A DNA stretch of 64,000 nucleotides, taken from assembly GCF_022288725.1 (NCBI RefSeq), contig NZ_JAKNTA010000001.1, forward strand, positions 865,760 through 929,759. The letters are read 5' to 3'. This document shows, in pieces, positions 1 through 9,112 of the stretch (positions are counted from its first letter, which is position 1; every line of letters starts with the position of its first letter). The translations under genes were made by a program, and so were the position numbers. The stretch is from Kitasatospora sp. A2-31. GTDB lineage: Bacteria > Actinomycetota > Actinomycetes > Streptomycetales > Streptomycetaceae. The notes under the pieces were generated by a model, which ran no database searches, was not told where the DNA came from, and saw only the letters and a list, made by a program, of their open reading frames with translations.

Positions 1-49
1 CTTCCTCGTCGGCGTCCCAACCGGACTCGTTGGCGATGTCGATCGACAT
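1..49 (-). CDS. ybeY: Endoribonuclease YbeY, N-terminal fragment (partial)
   Basis: Only the first 16 codons lie in the window. An ATG at 49-47 opens a peptide beginning MSIDIANESGWDADEE, which is how actinobacterial YbeY proteins begin. YbeY is a metal-dependent RNase for 16S rRNA 3'-end maturation and 70S quality control; its His-rich zinc motif would be outside the window. The gene starts 15 nt after the phoH stop, the classical phoH-ybeY pairing, so the two are probably cotranscribed. Identification rests on this short peptide plus context. Confidence 0.8.
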   Translation of the reverse strand, partial: MSIDIANESGWDADEE

Positions 50-63
50 GACGGGCTGGTTAC

Positions 64-1203
64 TCAGCTTTCGGTGCGATGGGACTGTCGGGGTGCGCGG
101 GGCGCGGTCGCCTTGCCGGTACGCCGCTGGGCGGGCTTGCGGGCGGCGGCCGGCGGAGCGGTGTCCTCGGCCTCCTGGCGGGCGTCCCAGCGCTCGTAGG
201 CGTCCACGATCCGGCCGACCAGCTTGTGGCGGACCACGTCGGTGCTGGTGAGGACGGAGAAGTGGATGTCGGGCACGTCGGCCAGGATCTCCTGGACGAC
301 CTTGAGGCCGCTGCGGGTGCCGCCCGGGAGGTCGATCTGGCTGGTGTCGCCGGTGACGACCACCCGGGAGTTGAACCCGAGGCGGGTGAGGAACATCTTC
401 ATCTGCTCGGGCGAGGTGTTCTGGGCCTCGTCCAGGATGATGAAGGCGTCGTTGAGGGTGCGGCCGCGCATGTAGGCGAGCGGGGCGACCTCGATGGTGC
501 CGGCCGCCATCAGCCGCGGGATGGAGTCCGGGTCCATCATGTCGTGCAGCGCGTCGTAGAGCGGGCGCAGGTACGGGTCGATCTTCTCGTAGAGGGTGCC
601 GGGCAGGAAGCCCAGCCGCTCCCCCGCCTCGACGGCCGGACGGGTCAGGATGATCCGGTTGACCTCCTTGGCCTGGAGGGCCTGGACGGCCTTGGCCATC
701 GCGAGGTAGGTCTTGCCGGTACCGGCCGGGCCGAGGCCGAAGACGATCGTGTGCTTGTCGATCGCGTCGACGTAGCGCTGCTGGTTGAGGGTCTTGGGGC
801 GGATGGTGCGGCCCCGGTTGGACAGGATGTTCGCGGTGAACACCTGCGACGGCGCCGGGCTGTCCGGGTCGTCGACGGCGCTCCGGAGCATGGCGATGGA
901 GCGCTCCACGGAGTCCTCCGTCAGGGGTTGGCCGGTGCGCAGCACCAGCATCATCTCGTTGAAGAGCTGCTGGACGAGGGCCACCTCGGCGCGCTCTCCG
1001 GTGGCGGTCACCTCGTTGCCGCGGACGTGGATGTCGGCGGCGGGGAAGCCCCGTTCGATCACCCGCAGCAGCGAGTCGGCGGTGCCGAGCAGGGTGACCA
1101 TCGGGTGCTTCTCGGGGACGACGATCCGGGTGCTGACGCGGCCGTCGTCGGCCGTCTCGGGGCGCGACTGTCCGTCGGTACGGGTCTGCGATGTGTCACT
1201 CAT
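64..1203 (-). CDS. phoH: PhoH family ATPase
   Basis: A 379-residue cytoplasmic P-loop ATPase of the PhoH family. The Walker A motif GPAGTGKT is at about residues 158-165, the Walker B ILDEAQ at about 256-261, and the family motif GDTSQIDLP at about 285-293. An N-terminal domain of about 110 residues precedes the ATPase core, and the C-terminal 40 residues are Ala/Arg/Pro-rich and probably disordered. PhoH proteins resemble the helicase part of RecD and are linked to RNA metabolism; the exact substrate is not settled. The gene lies just upstream of ybeY on the same strand, which supports a joint role in rRNA processing. The start is ATG at 1203. Confidence 0.93.
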   Translation of the reverse strand: MSDTSQTRTDGQSRPETADDGRVSTRIVVPEKHPMVTLLGTADSLLRVIERGFPAADIHVRGNEVTATGERAEVALVQQLFNEMMLVLRTGQPLTEDSVERSIAMLRSAVDDPDSPAPSQVFTANILSNRGRTIRPKTLNQQRYVDAIDKHTIVFGLGPAGTGKTYLAMAKAVQALQAKEVNRIILTRPAVEAGERLGFLPGTLYEKIDPYLRPLYDALHDMMDPDSIPRLMAAGTIEVAPLAYMRGRTLNDAFIILDEAQNTSPEQMKMFLTRLGFNSRVVVTGDTSQIDLPGGTRSGLKVVQEILADVPDIHFSVLTSTDVVRHKLVGRIVDAYERWDARQEAEDTAPPAAARKPAQRRTGKATAPRAPRQSHRTES

Positions 1204-1450
1204 AGGTCGGCGCTGGGGCCTGCCTCATCCCATCCGTCTCTCGTGGGCCGCTCGGTTCTCTCCGGGGCACCAGGGTACGCCGCGCACGTGATCGCTGCGG
1301 CGGGCGGCGGGGCCGCACCCGACGATGCTGCGGCAGATCGCGGGGCGGCGCGAGCGGTTTTCCACGCCGGTCGGGGCCGCTCCGCCGGTCGGCCGTGCCC
1401 CGGTCGGCACCCGGTCCCCGCCCGGTCCCCGCCCGGGCCGCTGTGGACGG

Positions 1451-2374
1451 TCACCGGCGGCGCCGGGGCGGCACGGGCACCCGGGCGAGGTCCTCGGCGA
1501 GCACCACGGTGCCGTCGAAGTGCTTGCGGGCGTCGGCGAGGTGCTGGCCGAGGTCCGGGTAGCGCTGCGAGAAGTGGGTCAGGACGAGGGTCTGGACGCC
1601 GGCCTCGGCGGCCGCCTTGGCGGCCTGGCCGGCGGTGAGGTGGCCGTGCTCCTCGGCGAGCCGGGCGTCGGCGTCGGTGAAGGTCGCCTCGATGACCAGC
1701 AGGTCGGCCCGCTCGGCGAGCTCGTGGACGCCCTCGCAGAGCCGGGTGTCCATCACGAAGGCGAAGCTCTGGCCGGGCCGGGGCTCGCTGACCTGGTCCA
1801 GGGTGATCCGCCGGCCGTCCACCTCGATCGCCCCGAGGTGCTGCAGCCGGCCGACGTCCGGGCCGGCGATGCCGAGGGCGGCGAGCCGCTCGGGCACCAG
1901 CCGGCGGCCGTCGGGCTCGGTGAGCCGGTAGCCGAAGGACTCGACCGGGTGCGAGAGCCGGACGGCGTCCAGCGCGAAGCGGGCGCCGGGGGCCGGCAGC
2001 GGGCCGGGCTCCTCGATCGGGCGGGGGCGCAGCACGGCCGTCTCGTGGAAGGCGGTGGCGTGCCGCAGCCGTTCGAAGTAGACCTCCCCGGAGGCCGGGA
2101 AGTAGACGTCCACCGGGTGCGGCACCCGGTCCAGGTTGATCCGCTGGATCACCCCGGCGAGGCCCAGGCTGTGGTCGCCGTGGAAGTGCGTGACCGCGAT
2201 CCGGGTCAGCTGGGTGGCGGAGACCCCGGCGTGCAGCATCTGCCGCTGGGTGCCCTCGCCGGGGTCGAACAGCAGGCCCTCGCCGTCCCAGCGCAGCAGG
2301 TAGCCGTTGTGGTTGCGGTGCCGGGTCGGCACCTGGCTGGCGGTGCCGAGGACGACGAGTTCGCGCTGTGACAC
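1451..2374 (-). CDS. rnz: Ribonuclease Z (tRNA 3'-processing endonuclease)
   Basis: A 307-residue metallo-beta-lactamase-fold nuclease that cuts tRNA precursors after the discriminator base. The zinc signature THFHGDH is at residues 62-68, a second metal-site region around FVMDTR and EATF lies in the C-terminal half, and LTHFSQRY near residue 265 supplies the last histidine. Length fits bacterial RNase Z. The start is GTG at 2374, and the preceding HIT gene on this strand ends only 2 nt before it, so the two are translationally linked. Its substrates would include the three tRNA-Ala genes of this window, whose 3' ends do not encode CCA. Confidence 0.93.
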   Translation of the reverse strand: MSQRELVVLGTASQVPTRHRNHNGYLLRWDGEGLLFDPGEGTQRQMLHAGVSATQLTRIAVTHFHGDHSLGLAGVIQRINLDRVPHPVDVYFPASGEVYFERLRHATAFHETAVLRPRPIEEPGPLPAPGARFALDAVRLSHPVESFGYRLTEPDGRRLVPERLAALGIAGPDVGRLQHLGAIEVDGRRITLDQVSEPRPGQSFAFVMDTRLCEGVHELAERADLLVIEATFTDADARLAEEHGHLTAGQAAKAAAEAGVQTLVLTHFSQRYPDLGQHLADARKHFDGTVVLAEDLARVPVPPRRRR

Positions 2375-2376
2375 GG

Positions 2377-2730
2377 TCAGACCATGCGCTCGTTCATCGG
2401 GACGCCGCCGAGCACGTGGACGTGTGCGTGGAAGATGGTCTGCCCTGCGCCGGCACCGGTGTTGAAGATCAGACGGTAGTCCTGGATGCCCTCGTCCTCG
2501 GCGACCCGGCCGGCCTCGGCGAGCAGCTCGCCGGCGATCTCCGGTTCGGCCGCGGCCAGCGCGGCGGCGTTCGGGTAGTGGACGTGCGGGATGACCAGGA
2601 CGTGGGTCGGGGCCTTCGGGGCGATGTCGCGGAAGGCGACGGTGCGCTCGGTCTTGCGCCCCAGGGTGGCCGGGCCCCCGCCCGCCACGATCTTGCAGAA
2701 CAGGCAGTCGGGCTGCGGCTCGCCGGCCAT
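2377..2730 (-). CDS. HIT family nucleotide-binding protein (HINT-like)
   Basis: A 117-residue histidine-triad protein, probably a purine nucleoside phosphoramidase of the HINT branch. It opens with [11 protein letters not shown], typical of bacterial HIT proteins, and carries the active-site motif HAHVHV near residue 102. I chose the ATG at 2730 because GAGGAG lies 8 nt upstream and homologs begin near this CLFCKI block; an upstream in-frame start would add 17 residues with no family counterpart. It is followed 2 nt later by rnz and preceded by the RDD gene, forming a compact minus-strand run. The physiological substrate is unknown. Confidence 0.9.
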   Translation of the reverse strand: MAGEPQPDCLFCKIVAGGGPATLGRKTERTVAFRDIAPKAPTHVLVIPHVHYPNAAALAAAEPEIAGELLAEAGRVAEDEGIQDYRLIFNTGAGAGQTIFHAHVHVLGGVPMNERMV

Positions 2731-2782
2731 CGGGGTCTCCTCGCGGTGTCGCACGGTGTCGGTCGGGGCGTACGGCCGCATG

Positions 2783-3514
2783 CTAGCCGAGCCGCGCCCT
2801 GGCCTGCTGGTACTCGCTCAGATGCTTCCAGCGCACCACGCGGACGCCGAAGACCTCCTCGTCCTCGAAGTCCTCGGTGATCAGCGAGACCGCGATGATC
2901 ACGAAGCCGATCGCCCAGCGCTTGGTGAGCCGCCAGGTGTGCGGGCGGCTGCCGTCCTTCTTGCGGATCACCCGGAGCGCCATCAGCCCCTTGCCCACGC
3001 TGAAGCCGGTGAGCCGGGCGAACAGCACCTGGTTGACGTAGGAGACGCCGAAGCCGACGGCGAGCAGGGCCATGAAGTAGGAGCCGGGGTGGTCGCTCTT
3101 CGGACCGCCGACGGCCTTGGCGGCGATGACGCCCAGGACGACGGCGAGCAGCCAGTCGAGGAGGATCGCCGGGTAGCGGCGGAAGCCGCTCGCCTCCTTC
3201 GGCCGGGGCACCCGGGCGTAGGACGGCTGCTGCGGCTCCTGCCCGTAGGGCTGCTGCGGGTGGCCGTAGGGCTGGGCCTGCGGGTACTGCTGCGGGTGCC
3301 CGTACGGCTGGGCCGGCGGCGGCACCTGCCCGTACTGCTGCGGGGGCCCGTACGGCTGGGCCTGCCCGTACGGCTGGGCCTGCCCGCCGTAGGGCTGCTG
3401 CGGGTGGGGCTGCTGCCCGCCGTACGGCTGCTGCCCGTGGGGCTGCCGGGGTGGGTACGGCTGCGGGGCGTACTGCTGCGAACCGTACGAACCCGGTGGA
3501 TATCCCTGTGCCAC
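2783..3514 (-). CDS. RDD family membrane protein with Tyr/Gln/Pro-rich N-terminus
   Basis: A 243-residue protein in two parts. Residues 1 to about 115 are a low-complexity tail of repeated GQPYG and HPQQYP-like units, cytoplasmic by inference. From about residue 125 comes an RDD-type membrane region: a helix starting at YPAILLDWLLAVVLG, another around SYFMALLAVGFGVSYVNQVLF, and a third near WAIGFVIIAVSLI, with the conserved phrase TGFSVGKGLMALRV. RDD proteins are widespread and mostly of unknown function; some are proposed ion exchangers. The GTG at 3514 is the start. The tail length is likely variable between strains because its DNA is repetitive. Confidence 0.83.
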   Translation of the reverse strand: MAQGYPPGSYGSQQYAPQPYPPRQPHGQQPYGGQQPHPQQPYGGQAQPYGQAQPYGPPQQYGQVPPPAQPYGHPQQYPQAQPYGHPQQPYGQEPQQPSYARVPRPKEASGFRRYPAILLDWLLAVVLGVIAAKAVGGPKSDHPGSYFMALLAVGFGVSYVNQVLFARLTGFSVGKGLMALRVIRKKDGSRPHTWRLTKRWAIGFVIIAVSLITEDFEDEEVFGVRVVRWKHLSEYQQARARLG

Positions 3515-3611
3515 GACCGCCCCCGTACCTACCGATGATCAAGAACAGCCCCGCATCCTACCCAGGACCGGAGCGGAAGGTCGGACCGGCCGACCCCCCG
3601 CTCCCCCGCGG

Positions 3612-6600
3612 CTACTGCCAGGGCATCGGCGGCGGCGTCTTGGCCGGGGTCTCGGCCAGGGCGGCCAGCGCGATCCGGACGCCCTCCGCCAGCTGCGGGT
3701 CCTCCCCCGCGGCCCAGTGGTGCGGCGCGAACGGCACCTCGACGTCCGGGTCGACGCCGTGGTTCTCCACGCCCCAGCCGTAGCCCTCCAGCCAGAAGGC
3801 GTACTTGGGCTGGGTCACCAGCGTGCCGTCGACCAGGCTGTAGCGGCTGTCGATGCCGATCACCCCGCCCCACGTTCGGGTGCCGACCACCGGGCCGAGC
3901 TTCAGCGCCTGGATGGCGGCGTTGACGATGTCGCCGTCCGAGCCGGAGTACTCGTCGGCGAGCGCCACCACCGGCCCGCGCGGGGCGTCGCCGGGATAGG
4001 GCACCGGGCTGGTGATGTCCCGGGCGACGTCCCAGCCGACGATCCGGCGGGCCAGCTTCTCGATCACCAGCTGGGAGGTGTGGCCGCCCCGGTTCTCCCG
4101 GATGTCGACGATCACGCCCTCCTTGGCCATCTCCGAGCGCAGGTCCCGGTGGATCTGCGCCCAGCCGGTGGTCTGCATGTCGGGGATGTGCAGGTAACCG
4201 AGCCGGCCGCCGGACAGCTCGCGCACGGCCGCCCGCCGGCCGGACACCCAGTCGTGGTAGCGCAGCGGCTCCTCGTCGGCCAGCGGGACGACCACCGGGT
4301 GGCGCTGGTCGGTGCCGTCCTTGCCGGCCACGGTCAGCTCGACCGGCTGCCCGGCGGTGCCGGCCAGCAGCGGCGCCGGACCGGTGACCCGGTCCACCGG
4401 GCGGCCGTTGACGGCCAGGATCGCGTCGCCCGGCCGGATCGCGGCGCCCGGCGCGGCCAGCGGTGAGCGGGCCCGCGGGTCGGAGGACTCGCCGGGCAGG
4501 ATGCGGGCGATCCGCCAGACGTCCCCGTCCCTGACGAGGTCCGCGCCGAGCAGGCCCTGCCGGCGGGCGGCCTCGGTGTGGACGCCGTGCGGCAGCACGT
4601 AGGCGTGCGAGGTGCCCAGCTCGCCGTGCACCTCCCAGAGCAGGTCCACCAGGTCGTCGTGCGAGCCGACCCGGTCCACCAGCGGCCGGTAGCGGTCCAG
4701 CACGCCGGCCCAGTCCACCCCGTCGAGGTCGGGGCGCCAGAAGTTGTCGCGCATCAGGCGGCCGTTCTCCTCGTACATCTGCCGCCACTCGGCCGCCGGG
4801 TCGACGGTCACACGCAGCCGGGCGAGGTCGACGTCGACCTCGTCGTCCTCGCCGGCCTTGTGGTCGGCCGGGACGATCCGCAGCCCGCCCTCGTCCAGTA
4901 CGGCGATCCGGCTGCCGTCGCCGCTGACCGCGAACCCGTCGAGGCCGTCGACCAGCTGCTCGACCCGGCGCTTGCGCAGGTCGAACCGCTCCAGGGCCGG
5001 GCGCGGCCGCTCGTCCTCCAGCGAGGCCGCCTCGTCGCCGAGCTCACCGATCAGCGGGACCCTCGTCCAGAGCACGGCGTCCTTGGCGGCGCGCAGGGTG
5101 CCGAACCGGCCGCCCTCGACCGGGAACGGGACGATCCGGTCGGCGATGCCGTCCAGGTCGACCCGGGTGACCGGCGGCGCGTCCCCGGCGGACTCCTCGC
5201 CGTCCGCCTTCCGGCCCTTGGACTCGTCCTCGTCCCCGCCGACCGGCCGCCCGGCCCGCTGCGGCCCGAACGGGGACGGGGTGTCGGCGGCCAGCGTGAC
5301 CAGGTACGGGCGGCAGCCGTTGGGGAACGACAGGTCGAAGACGTGCGAGTCGTAGACCGGGTCGAAGTTGCGCACCGAGAGGAACGCCAGGTGGCGGCCG
5401 TCGGAGGTGAACGCGGGCGAGGTGTCGACGAACCGCTGCGGGGTGACCTCGCTGACCGTGCGGGTGGCCAGGTTGGCGAGCACGATCTGGCGCAGCGAGA
5501 AGGGGCCCATGCCGGGGGCCGGGCGGGACCAGGCCAGCCAGGCCGAGTCGGGGCTGAACGCCAGGCCGCTGACCTCGCCGTCGGTGCTGCGCTCCAGCTC
5601 GTGCACGGTGCCGTCGGCGAGCACGACCAGCAGCACCCGGCCGTCGTGCGAGCCGACCGCGGCCTGCTTGCCGTCCGGCGAGACGACCAGCGAGCGGACC
5701 CGGCCGAGCCGGCCGCCGGCCAGCCGGCGGCGCTCGGCGCCGAGCACGGCGGGGGCGTACTCCAGCGCGTCGTCTCCCTCGGCGTCGGTCACCCAGAGCA
5801 CGCCCTGGCCGCCGTCCTCGCCCGGCACCACCCTGGCCTGCCGGCCGCGGACGCCGGGCGTCTCGTCCAGCACCCGGGCAGGGCCCTCCCGGTGGGTCAG
5901 CCAGTGCACGGTGCCGCGCACGACGACGGCGCCGGCCCGGCCGGTGCGGTCGGGGGCGGCGGTCTCCAGCCAGTGCGCGGCGTACACCGGGCGGGGGCGG
6001 CGCCCGGCGCGCTGGCCGGCGGGCCGGATGTCCAGGCGGCGCGGCTCGGCGCCGGCCAGGTCGTCCAGCAGCCAGAGGTCGCCGGCGCTGTGCCAGACCA
6101 CCCGGGTGCCGTCGGTGCTCGCGTTGCGGGCGTAGAAGCCGTCCCGCGAGGTGGTGTGACGGCGCAGGTCGGAGCCGTCGGGGAGGCTGGAGTAGAGCTC
6201 GCCGACGCCCTCGTGGTCGGCGAGGAAGGCGATCCGGTCGCCGACCCAGAGCGGCGAGGACAGCTGGCCGTCGAGGTCCTCGTGGACCCGGACGAACTCC
6301 TCCCGGCCGATCCAGAGCTTGCCGGCCCGGCCGCCCCGGTACCGCTTCCACCAGGCCGGCTCCCGGTTGTTCACAGTGGAGAGCAGCACGCGGTCGCCGT
6401 TCGGCTCGAACGCCAGCCCGCCGATCGGCCCGTACGGCAGCCGGACCGGCTCGCCGCCGTCCAGCGGCACGGCGTGCGCCCAGGTGCGGCGCAGCGTGGA
6501 CTGCCCGGCGGTGGTGGTGGCGACCGGCCGGCCGTCGGCGGTCCACCCCTCCAGCCGGGTCTGGACGCTGCCCCAGTAGGTCAGCCGGCGGGACGGGCCG

Positions 6601-6845
6601 CCGTCCACCGGGGCGACGTGCACCTCGGGGGCGCCGTCCCGGGTGGAGGTGAAGGCGACGTCCCGGCCGTCCGGGGAGAAGCGCGGGTTGCGGACCGGGG
6701 CGTGGTCGGCGGTGAGCCGCCACGCCCGTCCGCCGTCCACCGGGGCCAGCCAGACGTCGTTCTCGGCCACGAAGGTGACCAGGTCACCGTGCAGGTGCGG
6801 GTGGCGCAGGTAGGCGCCGGCGGAGGTGCTCGGGGATTCGCTCAC
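3612..6845 (-). CDS. Tricorn-type protease (S41 family peptidase)
   Basis: A 1077-residue cytoplasmic protease of the tricorn family, which cuts peptides released by the proteasome. The N-terminal two thirds form beta-propeller repeats (phrases such as NPRFSPDGRDVAFTS and SGLAFSPDSAWLAWS). A PDZ-like segment (IRPGDAILAVNGRPVD) follows near residue 800. The catalytic part shows the histidine in TSHAYVLP, the nucleophilic serine in EYSGSDGD near residue 965, and a late glutamate in GWGVENHGVDPD. All parts expected for tricorn are present. Actinomycetes have a 20S proteasome, so a downstream peptide-trimming role fits. The start is GTG at 6845, with TAGGCT six bases upstream suggesting a leaderless transcript. 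Confidence 0.93.
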   Translation of the reverse strand: MSESPSTSAGAYLRHPHLHGDLVTFVAENDVWLAPVDGGRAWRLTADHAPVRNPRFSPDGRDVAFTSTRDGAPEVHVAPVDGGPSRRLTYWGSVQTRLEGWTADGRPVATTTAGQSTLRRTWAHAVPLDGGEPVRLPYGPIGGLAFEPNGDRVLLSTVNNREPAWWKRYRGGRAGKLWIGREEFVRVHEDLDGQLSSPLWVGDRIAFLADHEGVGELYSSLPDGSDLRRHTTSRDGFYARNASTDGTRVVWHSAGDLWLLDDLAGAEPRRLDIRPAGQRAGRRPRPVYAAHWLETAAPDRTGRAGAVVVRGTVHWLTHREGPARVLDETPGVRGRQARVVPGEDGGQGVLWVTDAEGDDALEYAPAVLGAERRRLAGGRLGRVRSLVVSPDGKQAAVGSHDGRVLLVVLADGTVHELERSTDGEVSGLAFSPDSAWLAWSRPAPGMGPFSLRQIVLANLATRTVSEVTPQRFVDTSPAFTSDGRHLAFLSVRNFDPVYDSHVFDLSFPNGCRPYLVTLAADTPSPFGPQRAGRPVGGDEDESKGRKADGEESAGDAPPVTRVDLDGIADRIVPFPVEGGRFGTLRAAKDAVLWTRVPLIGELGDEAASLEDERPRPALERFDLRKRRVEQLVDGLDGFAVSGDGSRIAVLDEGGLRIVPADHKAGEDDEVDVDLARLRVTVDPAAEWRQMYEENGRLMRDNFWRPDLDGVDWAGVLDRYRPLVDRVGSHDDLVDLLWEVHGELGTSHAYVLPHGVHTEAARRQGLLGADLVRDGDVWRIARILPGESSDPRARSPLAAPGAAIRPGDAILAVNGRPVDRVTGPAPLLAGTAGQPVELTVAGKDGTDQRHPVVVPLADEEPLRYHDWVSGRRAAVRELSGGRLGYLHIPDMQTTGWAQIHRDLRSEMAKEGVIVDIRENRGGHTSQLVIEKLARRIVGWDVARDITSPVPYPGDAPRGPVVALADEYSGSDGDIVNAAIQALKLGPVVGTRTWGGVIGIDSRYSLVDGTLVTQPKYAFWLEGYGWGVENHGVDPDVEVPFAPHHWAAGEDPQLAEGVRIALAALAETPAKTPPPMPWQ

Positions 6846-6851
6846 CCCGCC

Positions 6852-6857
6852 AGCCTA
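6852..6857 (-). promoter_or_regulatory. Putative -10 box of the tricorn protease gene (leaderless)
   Basis: TAGGCT on the minus strand is followed by 6 nt and then the GTG start, the spacing expected if transcription begins at the start codon. No convincing -35 box is visible. Confidence 0.45.
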
Positions 6858-6993
6858 GGCACGTACGCGTACGACGCACCGGCTTTTCGGCAACAGCCTC
6901 CCCCAGTGGGCGACGGCGGGACCGGGAGGCGGCCGTCGCCCCGGCGCCGGCCGGCTCCACGGCCGGGTCCGGCCGTCCCCCACGGGCGCCGGG

Positions 6994-7743
6994 TCAGCTC
7001 CAGCGGCCGGTGCGGCCCAGCAGCAGGGCGCCGGCGGCCACCCCGGCGGTCGAGGTGCGCAGCACCGAGGCGCCGAGCCGGTAGGGCTTGGCGCCGGCCT
7101 CCGCGAAGGCGGCCAGCTCGTCCGGCGAGACCCCGCCCTCGGGGCCGACCACCAGCACGATGTCCCCCGCGGCGGGCAGGGCGGCGCCGGCCAGCGGCTC
7201 GGCACCCTCCTCGTGCAGCACCCCGGCGAACGCGGCGGCGGCCAGCACCGGGGCCAGCTGGCGGGTCGTCATCGGCTCGCGGACCTCGGGGAAGCGCAGC
7301 CGGCGGGACTGCTTGCCGGCCTCGCGCGCGGTGGACCGCCACTTGGCGAGCGCCTTGGCGCCGCGCTCGCCCCTCCACTGGGTGATGCAGCGGGAGGCGG
7401 ACCACGGGATCACCGCGTCCACGCCGACCTCGGTCATAGTCTCCACGGCCAGCTCACCCCGGTCGCCCTTGGGGAGCGCCTGGACGACGACGATCCGCGG
7501 GGCCGGCTCGGGCTCCCGGCGGACGGCGGCCACCGCCACGTCGACCGCGTCCTTGCCGTGCACCGCCGCGACCGTGCCGTCCACGCCGAGGCCGAGGCCG
7601 TCCGCGAGGGTCACCGCCTCGCCCGGCTCCAGCCGCTTGACGGCCGCGGCGTGCCGCCCCTCCGGGCCGTCCAGCCGGACCACCGCGCCGGGTGCGGCGG
7701 TGGCGAGCTGGGCGGTCTCGACGACGAACACGGGCGCGGTCAT
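6994..7743 (-). CDS. rsmE: 16S rRNA m3U1498 methyltransferase RsmE
   Basis: A 249-residue SPOUT-fold methyltransferase that methylates N3 of U1498 in 16S rRNA. The N-terminal PUA-like part contains LDGPEGRHAAAVKRL. The C-terminal SAM-binding knot shows ALPKGDR, the segment IPWSASRCITQW, VVGPEGGVSPDEL near residue 200, and LGASVLRTSTAGVAAGA, all typical of RsmE. I start at ATG 7743 (MTAPVFVVE); an in-frame extension upstream is Pro-rich and unlike the family. It lies after dnaJ on the same strand across a gap of about 150 nt that carries a tandem repeat, an order I recall as conserved in Streptomyces (hrcA-dnaJ2-rsmE). Confidence 0.93.
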   Translation of the reverse strand: MTAPVFVVETAQLATAAPGAVVRLDGPEGRHAAAVKRLEPGEAVTLADGLGLGVDGTVAAVHGKDAVDVAVAAVRREPEPAPRIVVVQALPKGDRGELAVETMTEVGVDAVIPWSASRCITQWRGERGAKALAKWRSTAREAGKQSRRLRFPEVREPMTTRQLAPVLAAAAFAGVLHEEGAEPLAGAALPAAGDIVLVVGPEGGVSPDELAAFAEAGAKPYRLGASVLRTSTAGVAAGALLLGRTGRWS

Positions 7744-7834
7744 GGCGGGTCCTGGAGGTCGGGCGGGCGGGGGAACGACGGCGCCCGGCGATCCTCGCGG
7801 ATCACCGGGCACCGGCGGTGCGGGCGACGGCCCG

Positions 7835-7904
7835 GTCAGCGGCCGTCGGACGGGTCAGCGGCCGTCGGACGGAGTCAGCGGCCGTCGGACGGGTCAGCGG
7901 CCGT
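7835..7904. repeat. 19-20 bp tandem repeat spanning the dnaJ stop codon
   Basis: Three full units of GTCAGCGGCCGTCGGACGG (7835-7853, 7854-7873 with one extra A, 7874-7892) plus a 12-nt partial unit (7893-7904). The last copy contains the dnaJ stop codon (complement of TCA at 7894-7896), so the array looks like an expansion of the 3' end of dnaJ into the dnaJ-rsmE spacer. Confidence 0.9.
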
Positions 7905-9036
7905 TGAAGGCGTCCTTCAGCCGGGAGAACAGCCCCTGCTGGCCCGGCGCGAACTGGCCGGCCGGCCGCTCCTCGCCGCGCAGCACCGCCAGGCGGCGCA
8001 GCAGCTCCTCCTGCTCGGGGTCGAGCTTGGTGGGCGTCTGCACCTCGACGTGCACTATCAGGTCGCCCCGGCCGGTGCCGCGCAGGTGGGTGATGCCGCG
8101 GCCGTGCAGCGGGATCGACTGGCCGGACTGGGTGCCGGGCCGGATGTCGACCTCCTCCAGGCCGTCCAGGGTCTGCAGCGGCACCTGGGTGCCCAGCGCG
8201 GCGGCCGTCATCGGGATGGTCACCGTGCAGTGCAGGTCGTCCCCGCGGCGCTGGAAGACGGTGTGGGTGGTCTCGGCGATCTCGACGTAGAGGTCGCCGG
8301 CGGGGCCGCCGCCGGGGCCGACCTCGCCCTCGCCGGCCAGCTGGATCCGGGTGCCGTTGTCGACACCGGCCGGGATCTTGACGGTCAGGGTGCGGCGGGC
8401 GCGGACCCGGCCGTCGCCGGCGCACTCGGGGCACGGGGTCGGCACGACGGTGCCGAAGCCCTGGCACTGCGGGCACGGCCGGGAGGTCATGACCTGGCCC
8501 AGGAAGGACCGGGTGACCTGGGAGACCTCGCCCTTGCCGCGGCACATGTCGCAGGTCTGCGCGGAGGTGCCGGGCGCGGCACCCTCACCGCTACAGGTGG
8601 TGCAGGTGACGGCGGTGTCGACCTGGAGCTCCTTGGTGGTGCCGAACGCGGCCTCCTCCAGGGTGATCTCCAGGCGGATCATGGCGTCCTGGCCGCGCCG
8701 GGTCCGCGAGCGCGGGCCGCGCTGGCCGGAGGCGGCGCCGAAGAAGGCGTCCATGATGTCGGAGAAGCCGAAGCCCGCCGCGCCGGCGCCGAAGCCGCCC
8801 GCACCCCCGCCGCCGTTCGGGGAGAGCGGGTCCCCGCCGAGGTCGTAGACCTGCCGCTTCTGCGGGTCGGAGAGCACCTCGTAGGCGGCGTTGATCTCCT
8901 TGAACCGCTCCTGCGTCTTCGGGTCCGGGTTGACGTCCGGGTGCAGTTCGCGTGCCAGGCGCCGGAACGCCTTCTTGATCTCGTCCTGCCCCGCATCCCG
9001 TCGGACGCCGAGTACCGCGTAGTAGTCCGTGGCCAC
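7894..9036 (-). CDS. dnaJ: Molecular chaperone DnaJ (second actinobacterial DnaJ)
   Basis: A 380-residue type I J-protein that stimulates the DnaK ATPase and hands it substrates. The J domain is at residues 1-70 with the HPD motif in RELHPDVNPD, followed by a Gly/Phe-rich linker (GGFGAGAAGFGF). Four CxxCxGxG zinc-binding repeats (CTTCSGEG, CDMCRGKG, CPQCQGFG, CPECAGDG) lie at about 144-200, then the C-terminal beta domains. I start at GTG 9036 (then ATDYYAVLGV) with GGAG six bases upstream; a TTG one codon earlier is less likely. It lies downstream of hrcA with the CIRCE operator ahead of both, so it should be de-repressed on heat shock. Confidence 0.95.
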   Translation of the reverse strand: MATDYYAVLGVRRDAGQDEIKKAFRRLARELHPDVNPDPKTQERFKEINAAYEVLSDPQKRQVYDLGGDPLSPNGGGGAGGFGAGAAGFGFSDIMDAFFGAASGQRGPRSRTRRGQDAMIRLEITLEEAAFGTTKELQVDTAVTCTTCSGEGAAPGTSAQTCDMCRGKGEVSQVTRSFLGQVMTSRPCPQCQGFGTVVPTPCPECAGDGRVRARRTLTVKIPAGVDNGTRIQLAGEGEVGPGGGPAGDLYVEIAETTHTVFQRRGDDLHCTVTIPMTAAALGTQVPLQTLDGLEEVDIRPGTQSGQSIPLHGRGITHLRGTGRGDLIVHVEVQTPTKLDPEQEELLRRLAVLRGEERPAGQFAPGQQGLFSRLKDAFNGR

Positions 9037-9112
9037 CAAATGCTCCGCTTGTTCCGCCTGTAGAAGTGCCTGCGACTGGGACCACCGCCGGAATTCCCGA
9101 CGGCGGCCGTTC

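Noticed and set aside
79..1638. Long open frames antisense to phoH, to the tricorn gene and to leuS
   Set aside because: Very GC-rich genes give long open antisense frames; their composition (Val/Gly/Asp/Arg runs) has no domain signature and the opposite strand encodes clear enzymes.
6862..6873. Palindrome CGTACGCGTACG upstream of the tricorn gene as an operator
   Set aside because: It is short, made of simple CG/TA alternation, and a similar string occurs near 48195 without shared context; not enough support.
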